This document shows positions 38,251-50,848 of a stretch of DNA of 53,470 nt, one piece after another; the first letter of the stretch is position 1, and every line of letters begins with the position of its first letter. The stretch covers positions 1 through 53,470 of the forward strand of contig JFHB01000207.1 in assembly GCA_000729835.1 (NCBI GenBank), written 5' to 3'. Source of the stretch: Atkinsonella hypoxylon. Its lineage: Eukaryota > Ascomycota > Sordariomycetes > Hypocreales > Clavicipitaceae. Under the pieces are notes generated by a model that was not told the origin of the DNA, ran no database searches, and saw only the letters and a program-made list of their open reading frames with translations. Made by a program: the position numbers and the translations under genes.

Positions 38251-41200
38251 TTTATCTTTTAACTTAAGTAATTTATACTTAATCTTCTAGCGAAATTCTA
38301 GTAGTTCTAATGTTTAAGGGAAAGAGTAAGGAATATTAACTGCTATAAAGAGAGAAAGATCCTTATAAAGGACCTTCTAGAGCCTTAGAAGAATAAATAG
38401 TTAATCTACTTAGTCTTTACCCTAAAACATTACAAAAGAAGTATTATAGTAAATCTAGCTGTAGTTACTATAACCTTTTGTAAATTACTACTTACAGCTT
38501 ACAGCAGTAGAGCTACTTTAAATGTAATTGCTGTATAAGCTGCTATAGATATCCTTAAGAGAGGTATAGCTGTAAAATAGAAAGTAGATATATTCTCTAA
38601 ATAAGGTAACTATCTAAAGATATATATTAGTGCAATAAGAGCAAAATGCACTATTCTCTTTACTAAAGAATAAGATTAAAAGGGCTTTATAGCGCTCTTA
38701 ACAATTAGTAAGTATATAATAGAAATATCTATAAGAATAAGCTATCTTAGTTAGAATAAAGATAAAGTTCTTAACGTTTAATTCTAGCGCAACCTTATAT
38801 AAAAGAGAGCCTTCTTTTGTAGTACTATTAATAAACTAAGCCTTAAGATTCTAATTGCAAAAGAATTTAATAGCTCTTAGAGGTATATTAAGTATAGAAC
38901 TCTATTAAAAAGCAACTTTAGTGTATATTAAGTATCTACTAGCACTAATATTATTACCTCTATAGACTTAAAGCTTAAAGGTAAATTTATACTAAAGAGA
39001 TAAGGTTTATTAGTATAATAAGAGAATAGAAGTATAATTAAAAGCTTTTTTATAAAAGACTTACTATATTAATAAGCGTTATTAAAAGAAAGATATCTAT
39101 TTAACTATTTTAAGAGAAAGTAACCTAATAAAAGAGAGCAATAGAAGAGATTTTTCTATTAATAATATTCTATATATTTATAAGATTCTTATAGTTTTAA
39201 GGAAGCTTTTTAGCTATAATTAAATAATTAAAGGTACTAATAAAGATAATAAGAAAGAGGCTATATAGAAAGGTAGTTATAAGAAGAAAAAAGAAAGATA
39301 AATATAATTAGTTAAGAAGAATATTATAAATTACTTAATAAGTTTGCAGCTATTAAAGTCTTAGTATATATTTACTGTTAGCCTCTACTAAATTACAACA
39401 ATTATAAATAGCTATTAACTAAGGATTTATTAAGACAATACTAGCTATAATATAGCCTATATTTCTACTCTCTCTCTCTCTTTATTCCTTTATTCTTATA
39501 ATATTTTTATTATAAGTACTTACCTAAGCTCTTTTTTACCTTTAATTTTTTAAAAGCTATTTAATCTCTACTATTAAAATAGAAAATAAATACTAAAAAT
39601 CTATTTCTAAGACTAGCTTTAGAGTTATATATAAGGGATAAATATATTACTTTAGAACGTTAAGGAACCTACTAATATACTATATTATAGTGTAAGTCTA
39701 TAAGCTAGTTAGTAATTTCTTTTATATAAAAGAGCAAAATTAAGTAGATTTACCTCTTAAGAAGCTCTATAAGCGCTAGCTGCCTCTCTTTTAGTAACGT
39801 TTTAAGTAGCCTTCTTTTAGCTTACTACTTTATTAGAATTATAATTTAGATAACTTTAGGCTTATAGAGTTAATATAGCCTAACTAGAGTTTAGTAATCT
39901 AGTTTAATTATCTTAATAATATTTATAGCTTTTTAATAAAGTTCTTTAAGTAAAAGACTTATTGCAAATAGTTAGATTAATTCTAGCTTACTGCTATAGT
40001 AAGGATTATTACTTATAGGATTAAGTGTGCAGCAGTTATCTTTAAGAAGTCTTTTATAATTAATATAAAAGAGATAAACTAAAGTAAAATTATAAGACTT
40101 ATAGGTTAAAAGGTATATAGGATTAAAGATAGATTTTAACTTATTTTCTACTGTTATAATATAAGCTATAACCCTTTTGCTTTATACAACAAAATAAGTA
40201 AGTAAAGACTTATTACTAGCTTTCTTTTCTTTAATAACTACTAAACTTATTTTATCTTTAATTACTTAAAGAGATACTATTATTACTTTAATATAGAACC
40301 TAAAGGCAGAATTAAAAGGTTTAAAGCTATAGTCTATAGTTAAGCACAAACTTTATAGCTCCTTTAGTATCTATATCTATTCTAGGCAATTTTAGTACTA
40401 TATTATAAGCAGAAAAGCAACTAGAAATATAGATATACCTATTTATTCTTCTTAATATAGACGCTTTATTGTTTAGTTAGGTATCTTCTAATTAATCTTA
40501 TTAGTAACAGCTTATATAATATATCTTACACTTAATATAGCAACTATAGAATTACCTAAACATTAGAGAACTAATTAAAACTACACCTTTATAACTAAGT
40601 TATAACTAATAACTCTATTAATTAGTCTTATAACTACTGTAAAGGTACTAATAGAGTTATAATAGTTCTATATATAATAGTAGTAAATAAGCTTAGTTTT
40701 ATAAATAAGTATATAGTTATTAAAAAAGCTAAAACTATAGGCTTTAACCTTAGCTACCTCTAGGAAGATACTATAAAGCGTTTTATCTTAAGATATTACT
40801 TATAAATAACTAGTAGTAGAATTTCTATTCTAAAGGAGCTTAATGCCTAGAAATTTACCTTAAGTAATTATAATTAAGTAATTAAATAGTTAATAGAGGT
40901 TAATAAATAAATACTTATATAACTTTAAAAGAATTAGTTTATTGCTGCTATTTAGTTTAATAGCAATTCTATTATCTATAATAGAACTATTAAAGCAGTA
41001 ATAACAGTAAGGAAATAGTGTCTATATCTTCTAATGTAGATAAGTAAGCCTAGCTAGGCTCTTATACATTATAAGCTACTCCCTTTTGCATAAAAGAAGT
41101 CTTTAATTATAACGTTTAAGGTGCTACTATATTTTACAACTAATTTATAAAGCTCTTTATTGTTACTACTGCTAAATAATTTAGAGGTTCCTACTAGAAT

Positions 41201-41811
41201 TTCTAGTATACTATAAGATCTTATATAAAAAGATTAAATAGAATCTTATAGTAAGAACTAGCTTCTGCAACAATTATAGAGCTTAAAGTATTAGCTACTA
41301 TCTTTATATTTTATAGAGCTATTAGCGTAAAAGTAGAAATCTAGGCAAAGGGATAAAGAGATTATAAAGGCAGTAAAATAAGCGCTTAAAGCTAGAGAAT
41401 ACTACACTATAAAGGATTAAATAGAAGTATTAGCTTAAAGATATATTGCTAAACAACCTATAATAGCCTATAATCCTATTACTAATATAAACCTTAGTGT
41501 TATACTGCTAGCTCTCTTCTATTCTAGCGCTTAGCAAGAGATAATTAAGGTAAATAAAAGACACTATTTAATTATATCTAGAGCAACTAAATAAAGTGTA
41601 AATTGCTAAGAAAGAGTTGCTTATTATAAAGGAAAGCGCCTAGCTATAAGAACGCTATTACTAGTAAGAGGGACGCTACTATATACACTAAAGACACTAA
41701 AGCTATTATAGAAGATAAAAGGATTAAGACTTTAGGATTAAGGGAATTAGCTAGAGAGTTAAGTTACTTATAAGTCTTACTTTATAAGCTTATTTATAAC
41801 TAGGGAGGTAT
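38251..41811 (+). other. Uncharacterised 3.5-kb 3' segment of family B, copy in B2
   Basis: This is far longer than a usual gypsy 3' untranslated region and is shared with B3, so it is part of the element. A plus-strand frame starting at 38281 has few stops to about 38.9 kb (around 14 in 200 codons, far fewer than the next frame), and some open text resumes near 39.3-39.45 kb. Other stretches favour a different frame. This hints at an additional ORF broken by indels or introns, or at more than one. No domain is recognised, and long homopyrimidine runs (38.23-38.26 kb, 39.47-39.49 kb) interrupt it. B1's equivalent is outside the window. Confidence 0.5.
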
Positions 41812-42300
41812 TATGTTGCAGTAGGGTTACCCCTTTACGCTCTTATATTAGCTTTATAAGGGATGCTATATATAGATTTTTCTCTATAAGAGTGTATATC
41901 GCCTAGATATATAGATAGTTTAAGCAAGCAACTAAGCGTATAAGCAGCTTCTACTAGCTCTTTTTAGCTTTTGCTCTTTTTAATTAATTAATATCTTTTA
42001 GCCTACTTTAATTTACAACACTTAATACTTAAGAGATATTACTTTACTAACACTAACGCTTTCTCTAACACTTTAATACATTTAGCTCCTTTTGTATATA
42101 TATATCTTCTAAGCTACAATTAATATTTTATTTTCTGCCTTTTTAGACTATTTAATCTTCTTGCCTGCTATTGTTTAATAGTATACACTGTTAAATATCT
42201 TGCTCTCTGCCGATCCTCTTCGATCTTAATGTGCGCTATATCGTTACCTGCTTTAGTGTAGGCTGCATAGTCATTTAGGGGTTTGGTTTTGAGACGACAA
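41812..42300 (+). repeat. 3' LTR of B2 (489 bp)
   Basis: The inner start is RIPped (TATGTTGCAGTAGGG from TGTGTCGCGGCGGGG), while the outer ~130 bases, ending GGTTTTGAGACGACAA, are unmutated. This mirrors the pattern of the 5' LTR. Confidence 0.93.
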
Positions 42301-43595
42301 ACTAGTTAGTTATATATACTGTAGATAGTAGTTTATAATTTATTAAACTGCTTATTAAATAGACCTTATTTAGCCTCTATTTTAACCTAGTTAATCTTGT
42401 TATTTAACCTATTAATTTTAGTAATATAGAGGTTAAGCTGCTTCTATATAGCGTTATTATCTATAGAAGTGTCCTTAAGGTAGGCTTTAATTATTTCTTT
42501 AGCGTTAGATTTATACTTCTCCTAAAGGAGACTATTACACTAGCTCTAGAATTGCACCTTAGCTAATAGAATAAAGAGTAAATCTATATAGCTAATGCTA
42601 GCTAAGGCACCTATAATAGTGCTGTTAATCTCGCTAAATTTATTAAAGAAGTAGATAGTAAGTAACACTACCTATAATAGTAAACTAGTAGATAAATCTA
42701 CAGTAATAGTTTCTTTACCTCTTTTTACTATATTGCTACTATAGTATATAGTAGCTGCTGCTTTTACCTATATTTTGCCTCTTTTAGCTACTTTAGCGTT
42801 ACCTATAAATACTTTAGTATTCTTACCTTTATACTACTAGTTTTAGCGCTTTACTTTATAGTTATTATAAATTCTAAAGATATATATTACTATATTCTAC
42901 TAGAGTAAGTAATATATATTATCTTTAGAGACCTTAATACTAGTTTTATCTATTATACTGCCTTTTAGGGTAAATTTATAGGTATAAGTGTAAATAGTAT
43001 TTTCTATATTCTATACCTTCTCTTTAGCTCTATTAGTAGAGTAATACTAACTATAGTTTTCTGTTATAAGCTCTATATTAGTAATATTAATATTATCTTT
43101 AATTTTTATAGAAATAGTGCTAAGGATAAACTTATTAACTTTTAGGGTGCTCTTAGCACTTCTAGGCCTACTAAAAGTGCTATATAAACAGTAGAAGTTA
43201 AGTAATATAAGATAAGTTTTAATATTATTTAGTTCTATAGCTACTATATTACCTTTATAGTTATATTTCTATTCTTTAAACTTAAAACCTTTACTCTTAG
43301 CGTTAAAACTATTATTATAATTAATATATATATTAAAAGTAATATATTCTTCTTTAAGTTTAAATAGTAGTAATATTATAGCTTAAGTGTAGCTACTGTT
43401 GTTATTCTCTTCTTAAAATAGAGTATTTAGGTTTATTAGAATTAATAACTTTAAAATACTAAAAGAAAAGAATAATAGTAGTAGATTTTCTATAGAAAGA
43501 ATAGAAGGGGTTAGAAGTAGCTCTATAAATGCTAGTTAGTTCTATAGGCTATAGGAATTTGCTCTATAGGCAGTCTATTGCCCTTAGTGTAGCAT
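42301..43595 (-). pseudogene. Family-A downstream ORF in A3, N-terminal part
   Basis: The frame starts with a true ATG (complement of 43593-43595), where A1 and A2 have ATA. This supports the proposed start. It runs through the hydrophobic N-terminal part, the basic/hydrophobic segment and into the coiled-coil-like stretch, where B2 interrupts it at 42301. Substitutions against A1 and A2 are mostly C/T and G/A. Confidence 0.77.
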
Positions 43596-44532
43596 TTTAG
43601 TGTTTAACTGTTAAAAGTAGCTAAATAATAGCCTAAAAGGATAAAAAGAGCAATAGCTATAATAGTATTAATAAATTTATAAAGACTTTATAATATATAA
43701 AGGTGTAAGAAAAAGGTTATATAGTAGAAAGCGTAAAAATTCGCAAAAGTAAAAGTAAATTTACAGGGAAAAGTAGGTTAAAACAATAGTATATAGATTT
43801 ATAGGTGTTTTCTTCTTAACCTCCTATAATTCTATAATATAGGTTAATTTTAATAGTTCTAATAATAAATAAGGAAATAAGGAAAGAGATACTAAGAGAT
43901 TTAAATAATCTATTATATAATAAAGGAAATTAAGACTTATAAGAAAAAGAGTTAGTAGTAAGCTTCTGCTAGCTAATTTAGGGCTTTCTAGTAGACTATA
44001 TTACTCTTCTAATAACGCTAATATTCTTCTTCTTAATTTATAGAGTGCTTCTATAGATATTTATTTATAATCTTAAAAGCGTTAACTTTAAGCTTATCTT
44101 TAGCAATCTATTAGTTATCTTTAGCAAAGAACTCTTTCTATTATATAAGGAATTCTAAACGTAGCTTACTTAACCTACTGCAGAAACGTTAGATTTAATA
44201 GGCGTAAATTCACTTAATTTCCTAATAGTTCTTTATACTAAACCTTTCTATTGCAATTAGTAGCAGCAGTTACTCTTTCTAGTTAAAAGGGTCTTTACTC
44301 TATCTTAGCTTCTAAAGGTAAGCTACTAATACTACTAAGTATATATATAAATCTAGTAGGAAATCTAGGCAAAACAATAATAGGTTTACTTTTATAAGAA
44401 CCTTATATAGCTTTACTTATTAAGGAGACTATTTCTTTTTTAGCTTTCCTAGAAGTATATATCCTTAGTGTAATTATAGGTAGACTATATTCTTTACTTT
44501 AATGTTAATAGGCTTATACTAAGCATTATATT
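43596..44532 (-). pseudogene. A3 pol remnant: integrase C-terminus and chromodomain
   Basis: This is the reverse-strand continuation of A3 between the downstream ORF and the C insertion. It corresponds to A1 695-1635. The chromodomain falls at about 44055-44190 and the integrase tail (the GPYKV-like position) near 44.4 kb. It is heavily RIPped. Confidence 0.8.
44528..44532. repeat. Target site duplication of element C, left copy (ATATT)
   Basis: ATATT at 44528-44532 recurs at 50844-50848 directly after the second C LTR. Confidence 0.93.
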
Positions 44533-44847
44533 TGTTGGAATCGTCATGACTCCATCGTGCGATTCCGGCGCCTGCGTGGGTGGATACAACCGCTGATTAG
44601 TTGCATCTGCACACTAGTCTCTACTTACATCGGGGTCGCCGATACCCCTTAATTCCCCCTTAACACAACACTATACCTAAGGCATATAAGGCATCCAACA
44701 GGGTATATAATGTAGCCTCTTTTGCTAGTTAGATATAACTCCTAGAGAACCGAATTTAAACCTCTTTAATGTAAATACTAGTGCATTAGTAAACTAGTTA
44801 TAGGATTAACTTAAAGGAGTATAAATTAAACCCTTAGTCTATTAACA
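44533..44847 (+). repeat. 5' LTR of element C (315 bp)
   Basis: It starts TGTTGGAATCGTCATGACTCC, largely unmutated up to about 44.72 kb, and ends in a mutated TCTATTAACA (from TCTGTCGACA). The primer binding site should follow at 44848; the sequence there (CTAATTAGTAGTTACTTAAC) is too mutated to assign. Confidence 0.94.
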
Positions 44848-44950
44848 CTAATTAGTAGTTACTTAACTAGAAGTCTTTAGTACAACTAAAGAGATTAGTA
44901 TAACTAACTATAGATTAGCTAGATTTAGCAAGAAAAGATGTAATACTATT

Positions 44951-45125
44951 AGCTAGAACCCTTAGCGGCTAACGTAACTAGTAAAGTGTGCTAAAGGAAG
45001 GGATATCTTTATAATTGCTTAGTTACTAAGTTGTATTTACTTATAATAATGTTTTAGTTTAACTAATTATTAATATTAAACTCCTAAGGAATTAAATTAC
45101 TAGCTAGAACCCTTAGCGGCTAACG
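44951..45125. repeat. 24-bp direct repeat pair in the leader of element C
   Basis: An identical 24-base word starting AGCTAGAACCC and ending GCGGCTAACG occurs at 44951-44974 and 45102-45125, 151 bases apart, between the 5' LTR and gag. Both copies escaped change in an otherwise mutated leader; the word holds no CA or TG, which may be why. Confidence 0.8.
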
Positions 45126-45299
45126 CTATAGAATTTAACTCCCTTAACTATCTTAGAACTTAGCTAAAAGCTAGCTAAATCCCTCTATCTTTATACTAAT
45201 TCTATTATAACTACTTTCTCTTTCTATACTACTTAATCTTATCTAATATAATAAGTTTACAATAACTCTAGGTAGATTTATAAGAATCTAAGCAATAAC

Positions 45300-48200
45300 T
45301 ATAACTTAATAAGCTTTTAGAATAACTTTAAAAGTATTAGAAACTTCTATTAATAAATTAGAACTTAATATATAAAATTAACCTAGAAACTGCTACTATT
45401 ACTAATCTAAACAATAGAATTGCCTTTATAATTAACCTCTATAAAGATTAAAGATTTAAAGATTAAGAATAATAGAAAAACTTTAAATTTAACTTCTATA
45501 ACTAGAATAAAGACCTATTTTAAAGAGCTTCTACTCTAATTATTAAAGCGTTACGTAATTTACTATATAAATATAGAGTTTATATAGGTAGAAGCAGCAG
45601 CTAAATTGCTTATTCCCTTAAAAGAGTGCTATAGAAAGAGAAACAATCTATATAGCTAGAAGAAGAGATTAATAAACAAGTAGTATTAAGTAAATTCTAC
45701 TTAAATCTACACCTAAATGTAGAACCTATATCTATAGTAAAGAAGCCTTAATCTTCTTTATAGAACTCTTTCTTTATACCTCTAGCACTCTCTTTATTAC
45801 TTTTGTTAAGCGTACCTAGTAATCTAATAGGTATATTAGTAGAAATACTACCTCCTCTCTCTTTACTATAGAATATAAGATTTCTTCTGCTTCTAGCAGT
45901 ATAACTGTTACTTCCTTCTATAATAGATTCTTCTTAGACTAATATAAAGAAAGTCCTTAACCTTATAAAGATCTATAAAGAAAGCAATAAATACAGCAGC
46001 AATATATTTAATTTTATTATACTAAAAGTAGTTATCCTTAAAGACCTATACTAACAACTTAATTTCTTAGAACTAGCAATAATAAAGGTATTTCTAGTAA
46101 TACTAATAGGTAAAGTATATAAATTCTACCTTACAATAATTGCAATAAATATAAGAATAAATTACACCTTTAACTAAATAGTTAAAATCGTTAGATAACA
46201 CTTTAAGACCTTAACTAATAAGTAGTTCTATTGTTAAAGATAGAACAGTATTACGTTATATAATATAATTGCTAAGAACCCTAATAAATCTATACTTAAC
46301 TGCCTTAATATAATAATCTAAAACCTTTAATATATCTATAATAGCCTTTTTAACTCTCTTATAGATAATTCTAAACTTATTAAGTAGACTCTTTAAGCAG
46401 TTAAAGGTATCCCTAAATGTAGCTAAGCTAAATTTACAACTAATATAACATTCTAAGAGCTTATTAGCAACCTATAAAAGTTAATTAGTATTGCAGAAGT
46501 ATAGAAGGAAATTAGCTAATTCTACGTTAAATTTAACTAACTTAATATTAATAATAAAGCTCTCTATATAGACTGTTAATACTAACGTTTAAGAGACCCT
46601 AGCTGTAGCAGAAGTAAGACCTAAAAATAACGCTGCTTTATCTATAGAAAAGAAGAATATTAGTTAATAAAGTATAGTAAAAAAGAGCATTAAGAAGTAT
46701 AGTAAAGATAGTAGAATAATAAGAAGTATAGAACCTCTCCTTTAGACAGTAAATTTAGAGCCTATTTATAGGCTTATAAAGGATTAAATAAACCTATATA
46801 GAATAATAGTTCTAATAATGCTTAAGATGTAAGTAAGGTATTTATTAAAGAATCTAATATAGCTAATAAAGGAAAAGCTCCTTAGCTAATAATTATATAA
46901 TTCTTCACTAATGCTGCAACTATAGACAATAAAGCTATCTTCTAAAACCTTAAGGAAGAAGCCTACTAGTATACTCTATATAAGGAAGACCTATTTATAG
47001 AAGATTAATTAAATCCTATAGATCCCTTATTATATTTATTATCTTATATATTAGAAGAATGTTATTCTAGTGAGATATTTAGAGGTATCTTGCTTAACAC
47101 TAAAGCAGTAGGCGTATTAATAGCTAGAATTAACTAAGTATAGGCACTAGTAAAGAAAATGCCTTTATTAAAGATAAATCTATCTAATTAACACTATATA
47201 ATTACATTTAGCGTAGAATTAGCAACTTTAATAGGCTCTATTATAGTTTGAATAGTCTTTAGCCTAATTATATTCTATATAATTAATATAAGCACCCTGT
47301 TTCTATACAGCATTAATAATATAGATAAGATATATATAAAGCTTAACAACCTTAAAAACGTGCTAATTTAAGGCAATTAAAAGGTTTCTATTATCTAGAA
47401 ATAGGGATATCTATAGTAAACTCTAGAAGCTATAGAAGCAGCTGCATTCTTCTTATTAGAAAAGTAAATCCGTTAACTTTATTGTTAATTTAGGCATCCC
47501 TCTATACAATAATTAATAAAGATTCTATAACGTACAAGAGAAGATATTAGTAATAATAACGCTATTAACAGAATTATATAAGTCTACTACTACTGCTAAC
47601 TTAACAGTAAATTACCTAGTTAATTCTAATTTACATTAAAAGATAACTATAACTTTAACTATAAAATTATCGTTAATATTATATATTTAGATAGCAGCTC
47701 TATTCTTTACGTTGTTAATTCTGCAACCTTATTCTAAGCAGCCTACTTTCTAGAACCCTAAAAGCAGAAAGCATAAAACATCTAGAATACATTAAAAGAA
47801 TACTAGATTAATATCTATCTAAGCCCTCTTAACTAGATAGTTTACAATGCTAGAAAGAACTTTATATCTGCTAAATTCCGCTATTATGCATAAATGTTGT
47901 CCGTTAATGTTAATAAAGTTCCTGTTAAAGCCTATAACAGCATTAGTAAAGTTAAATAGTACTATAGCCTATTATAAAGAGCTTACAACATTATTAACAA
48001 TAAATTAGGCACTAATACTAGTATTATAAAGGATTAAAAGCTTTAGATAGCTGTTAAAGCTATTAATAATTCTACTAGACCTAACAGTCTTATGCCTATA
48101 TTACTAGTCTTTAGTTTCTACCTCTATATAACAAATAATTTACCTCTAAGCCTTTCTGTAATACAATAAGCTTTAATTCTATATAAAGCTACTAATAAAG

Positions 48201-50422
48201 CCTAAAAGTGCCTAGCATAAAGACAAATTTATAATGCTCTTGCCTTCTGCAATAGCCTAAATATAACACCTATACATTTACTGCTTTTACAGTTAGAAGT
48301 GTGTGTGTAGCGTAAAAAAGAAGGCTAGTAAGGCCTCTATAAGCTGCTTACTATAGATAGCAAAGAATGCACTGTGCAAATGCCTTACAGCCTTATTTGT
48401 TTCTACATAACTATTGTAAAACTCTACTACTATAATAACAATAAATTTAATAATTATTCTACTGTTTCTAACGTTACACCTAATAAAAGCAATATAGAAT
48501 CTCTGCCTAAAAGCAATTCTATTCTACTAAAGAAGAGAGAAAGACCCCTAAAGGCAAAATAACTAATTAATCTAAACCTAATATAGAAAAGAGGTCCTAA
48601 AAGACTAAGAAAGAACTCTCTTTCTATTCTAATTAATTCTATATAAAATTCCTCTACTTTTAACAACAAACTAAATAGATATATTACTGTTTCTAGCTTA
48701 ACTGCTAGTAGTTCTTATAATCTTAATCCTAGTAGTAATATTAATCCTACTTATATATTGCTGTATAAATCTAGCAATAAAATTTTCCTTTCTACAAAAG
48801 AAACAGTAAACTATAACTTAGCTGTATAACTAAGGAAAGACAATAAGATTACAGCAAAAGGTGCTCTATTTAAGGCATTTAACTAAGCTAAAATTAATGC
48901 ACTATTAGCTAGAGATATCTTCTAATTTATTAAATTTAACCCTACTATATACAATAACTATATCTTTAAATCTTATATAGTTTAAGAAGTTAAAGGAAAA
49001 AGAACTATATTACTATATAAGAAGTTAAGACTAGTTATCTAAGGATATAATAATAGCAATAAATTGTTAATTTTAACGTAATCCTTAACAATTTAATAAG
49101 CTAGTTAACGCCTAATTATAGCACTAGCTCTATCTCTCTAAAAACGCAATATTATCTTATAGATCTACAATATTATATAGGCTTATATACAATTTAACAC
49201 TAATTTAAATAGATTAATTATTGTACAACTTCCTAACTAAATTAGATACCTATATCTCTATAATATAGTAATAGAAGTAATTAAGCCTCTATATAGAATC
49301 GCTAAAGCAGGTATATATTAGTGGTTTATATACTTCTGCTACTACTGTAACAATTTAAGTATAGTTACATTAATATATAACCCCTGCTTACTAATATTAA
49401 ACAATAAGAATTGCTTTAGAATCGTTAGAATATAGACTAACAATACACTAGAACTAAGTAATAAAACCTTCTTTAACTATAAGGAATCTAAACTACAAAA
49501 GGCTAATTTTACTGTAAAGCTAAAGTAAAGCCTAACAGCAGAAACGCTACTAATTTTTAATAGATATATATTAACTAAATCTAATAATAGCACTTTAACT
49601 CTTCGCTAGAAAGGTTAAAGTAAGAGGATTTAACCTATTAATACTACTAGTGTTAGTATAGATTTAACGAAACAATAGTACGTTAAGCAATAAGCCTGCA
49701 GTATATACATTACTACAATCTATTAACTAGAAGCTGCATTTAACCTTTCTATTGCTGCACAACAGTAAGATATTACAATTAACAATATTAAGCGGCTAAA
49801 CAAGAGGCTCTAATAGTAGATTAACAACTAAACCTATAGATTATAATACATCTTAATAGACCTTCTCTCTGCTAAATTATATATATTTATTAATAGATCC
49901 TTTATAAACAATAAAGATTTAAGCTTCTAGATAGAATATATAATTATCCTAAGCAATAAAGGAGCTTATAAAGAGAACGCTAAATTTATAATAAAAGGCA
50001 ATATTATTATATATAGCTCTATTAAAAGCAAGAGAGTTATAAGGAGCGCGCTTACATTAGAACTATACAGTATAGTGTAAGGCGTAGATGTATTGTATAC
50101 TATTAGCACTACGTTAAATATAGTAATAAAGCAGCTATAGATACTGCTAATTCTACTAGTAGTCTATATAGATTCGTTCTTATTGTATAAATGCCTTATA
50201 AAGCTTAGTACAATAAAGGAAAAGAGATTAATAATTAACATTATAGCACTACATTAATTATATAAAAGGCGTAAAATCGACGAAATCCATTAGATTAACA
50301 GTAAAGATAATATTGCTAATTTAATAATAAAAGCAACGCTAAATAAGACTCTTAAATCCTTTATTAACAATAATAAGGCTAATATATAGGTAGAAGGCTA
50401 GGTAAAGAGACCTATAAATTAA
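45300..50422 (+). pseudogene. Element C gag-pol remnant (copia)
   Basis: A single frame carries the whole polyprotein, ending at TAA 50420-50422. Gag has a C-F-I-(C)-R-K-E-(G)-(C)-(W) motif at about 46634, typical of fungal copia gag. The protease LDTG appears as L-N-T-K at 47093-47104. A GAG-pre-integrase His region and the integrase core follow from about 47.46 kb. The integrase end with YKLLTIDSKECT lies near 48.34 kb and continues into an open stretch of 62 codons (48374-48562). The reverse transcriptase has SRLVIQG at about 49.04 kb, QAYIQ-like residues at 49.18 kb and GIAEAGTYW-like residues at about 49.3 kb. RNase H has IIIYSSIKSKRVIRSAL at about 50.0 kb and IDSFLLYKCLIKL at about 50.17 kb. 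The gag start is unclear (about 45.2-45.4 kb). At least one TGA (near 47.25 kb) occurs besides TAA/TAG. Confidence 0.85.
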
Positions 50423-50528
50423 TGCAGAAGGATATTAGATTTATTGTTATTTATTCCTTTAATCTATTTTATTATTACTGTAACTATTAAAGTTACTCTA
50501 CTAGCACAATAAAAAGAGAGACTGCTAG

Positions 50529-50843
50529 TGTTAGAATTGTTATAACTCTATTATGCAATTCTAGCGCCTGCGTAAATAGATACAACCGCTAATTAATTGT
50601 ATCTACACACTAGTCTCCACTTACATTAGGGTTACTAATACCCCTTAATTCCCCCTTAACACAACACTATGCTTAAGGTATATAAGGCATCCAATAGGGT
50701 ATATAATGTAGCCTCTTTTGCTAGTTAGATATAACTTCTAGAGAACCGAATTTAAATCTCTTTGATGTAAATACTAGTGCACTAGTGAACTGGTTATAGG
50801 ACCGACTCGAAGGAGTATAAATTAGACCCTTGGTCTGTCGACA
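50529..50843 (+). repeat. 3' LTR of element C (315 bp)
   Basis: The inner part is mutated (TGTTAGAATTGTTATAACTC). The last ~100 bases, ending GACCCTTGGTCTGTCGACA, are intact. ATATT follows. Confidence 0.95.
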
Positions 50844-50848
50844 ATATT

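Larger units (their letters stand above)
30551..42300 (+). mobile_element. B2: full-length family-B Ty3/gypsy element (11.75 kb)
   Basis: B2 has two LTRs of equal length (30551-31039 and 41812-42300, 489 bp each). The host A3 sequence reads continuously across it. CTAG precedes the element (30547-30550) and follows it (42301-42304). Alternatively the duplication is CTAGT with the LTR starting one base later. The interior has gag with a CCHC knuckle, then RT, RNase H and integrase in gypsy order, and then a 3.5-kb segment before the 3' LTR. Unlike families A and D, I see no chromodomain. B2 is inserted antisense to A3 within the downstream ORF. Confidence 0.92.
44533..50843 (+). mobile_element. 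C: full-length Ty1/copia element (6.31 kb)
   Basis: C has two 315-bp LTRs (44533-44847, 50529-50843) flanked by ATATT. The internal order is gag, protease, integrase, reverse transcriptase and RNase H in a single frame, the order that defines Ty1/copia. It is inserted antisense in the integrase region of A3. RIP spares the first ~190 and last ~100 bases. Confidence 0.95.

Noticed and set aside
38281..41811. A single long family-B downstream ORF running into the LTR, as in family A
   Set aside because: Stop density favours one frame only in parts and changes frame later; not supported as one ORF. I also considered antisense captured genes such as a tyrosine recombinase and found no catalytic motif.
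48454..48669. 71-codon open frame on the minus strand
   Set aside because: Antisense to the copia gag-pol frame, which is itself open here (48374-48562) and continuous with integrase and RT.
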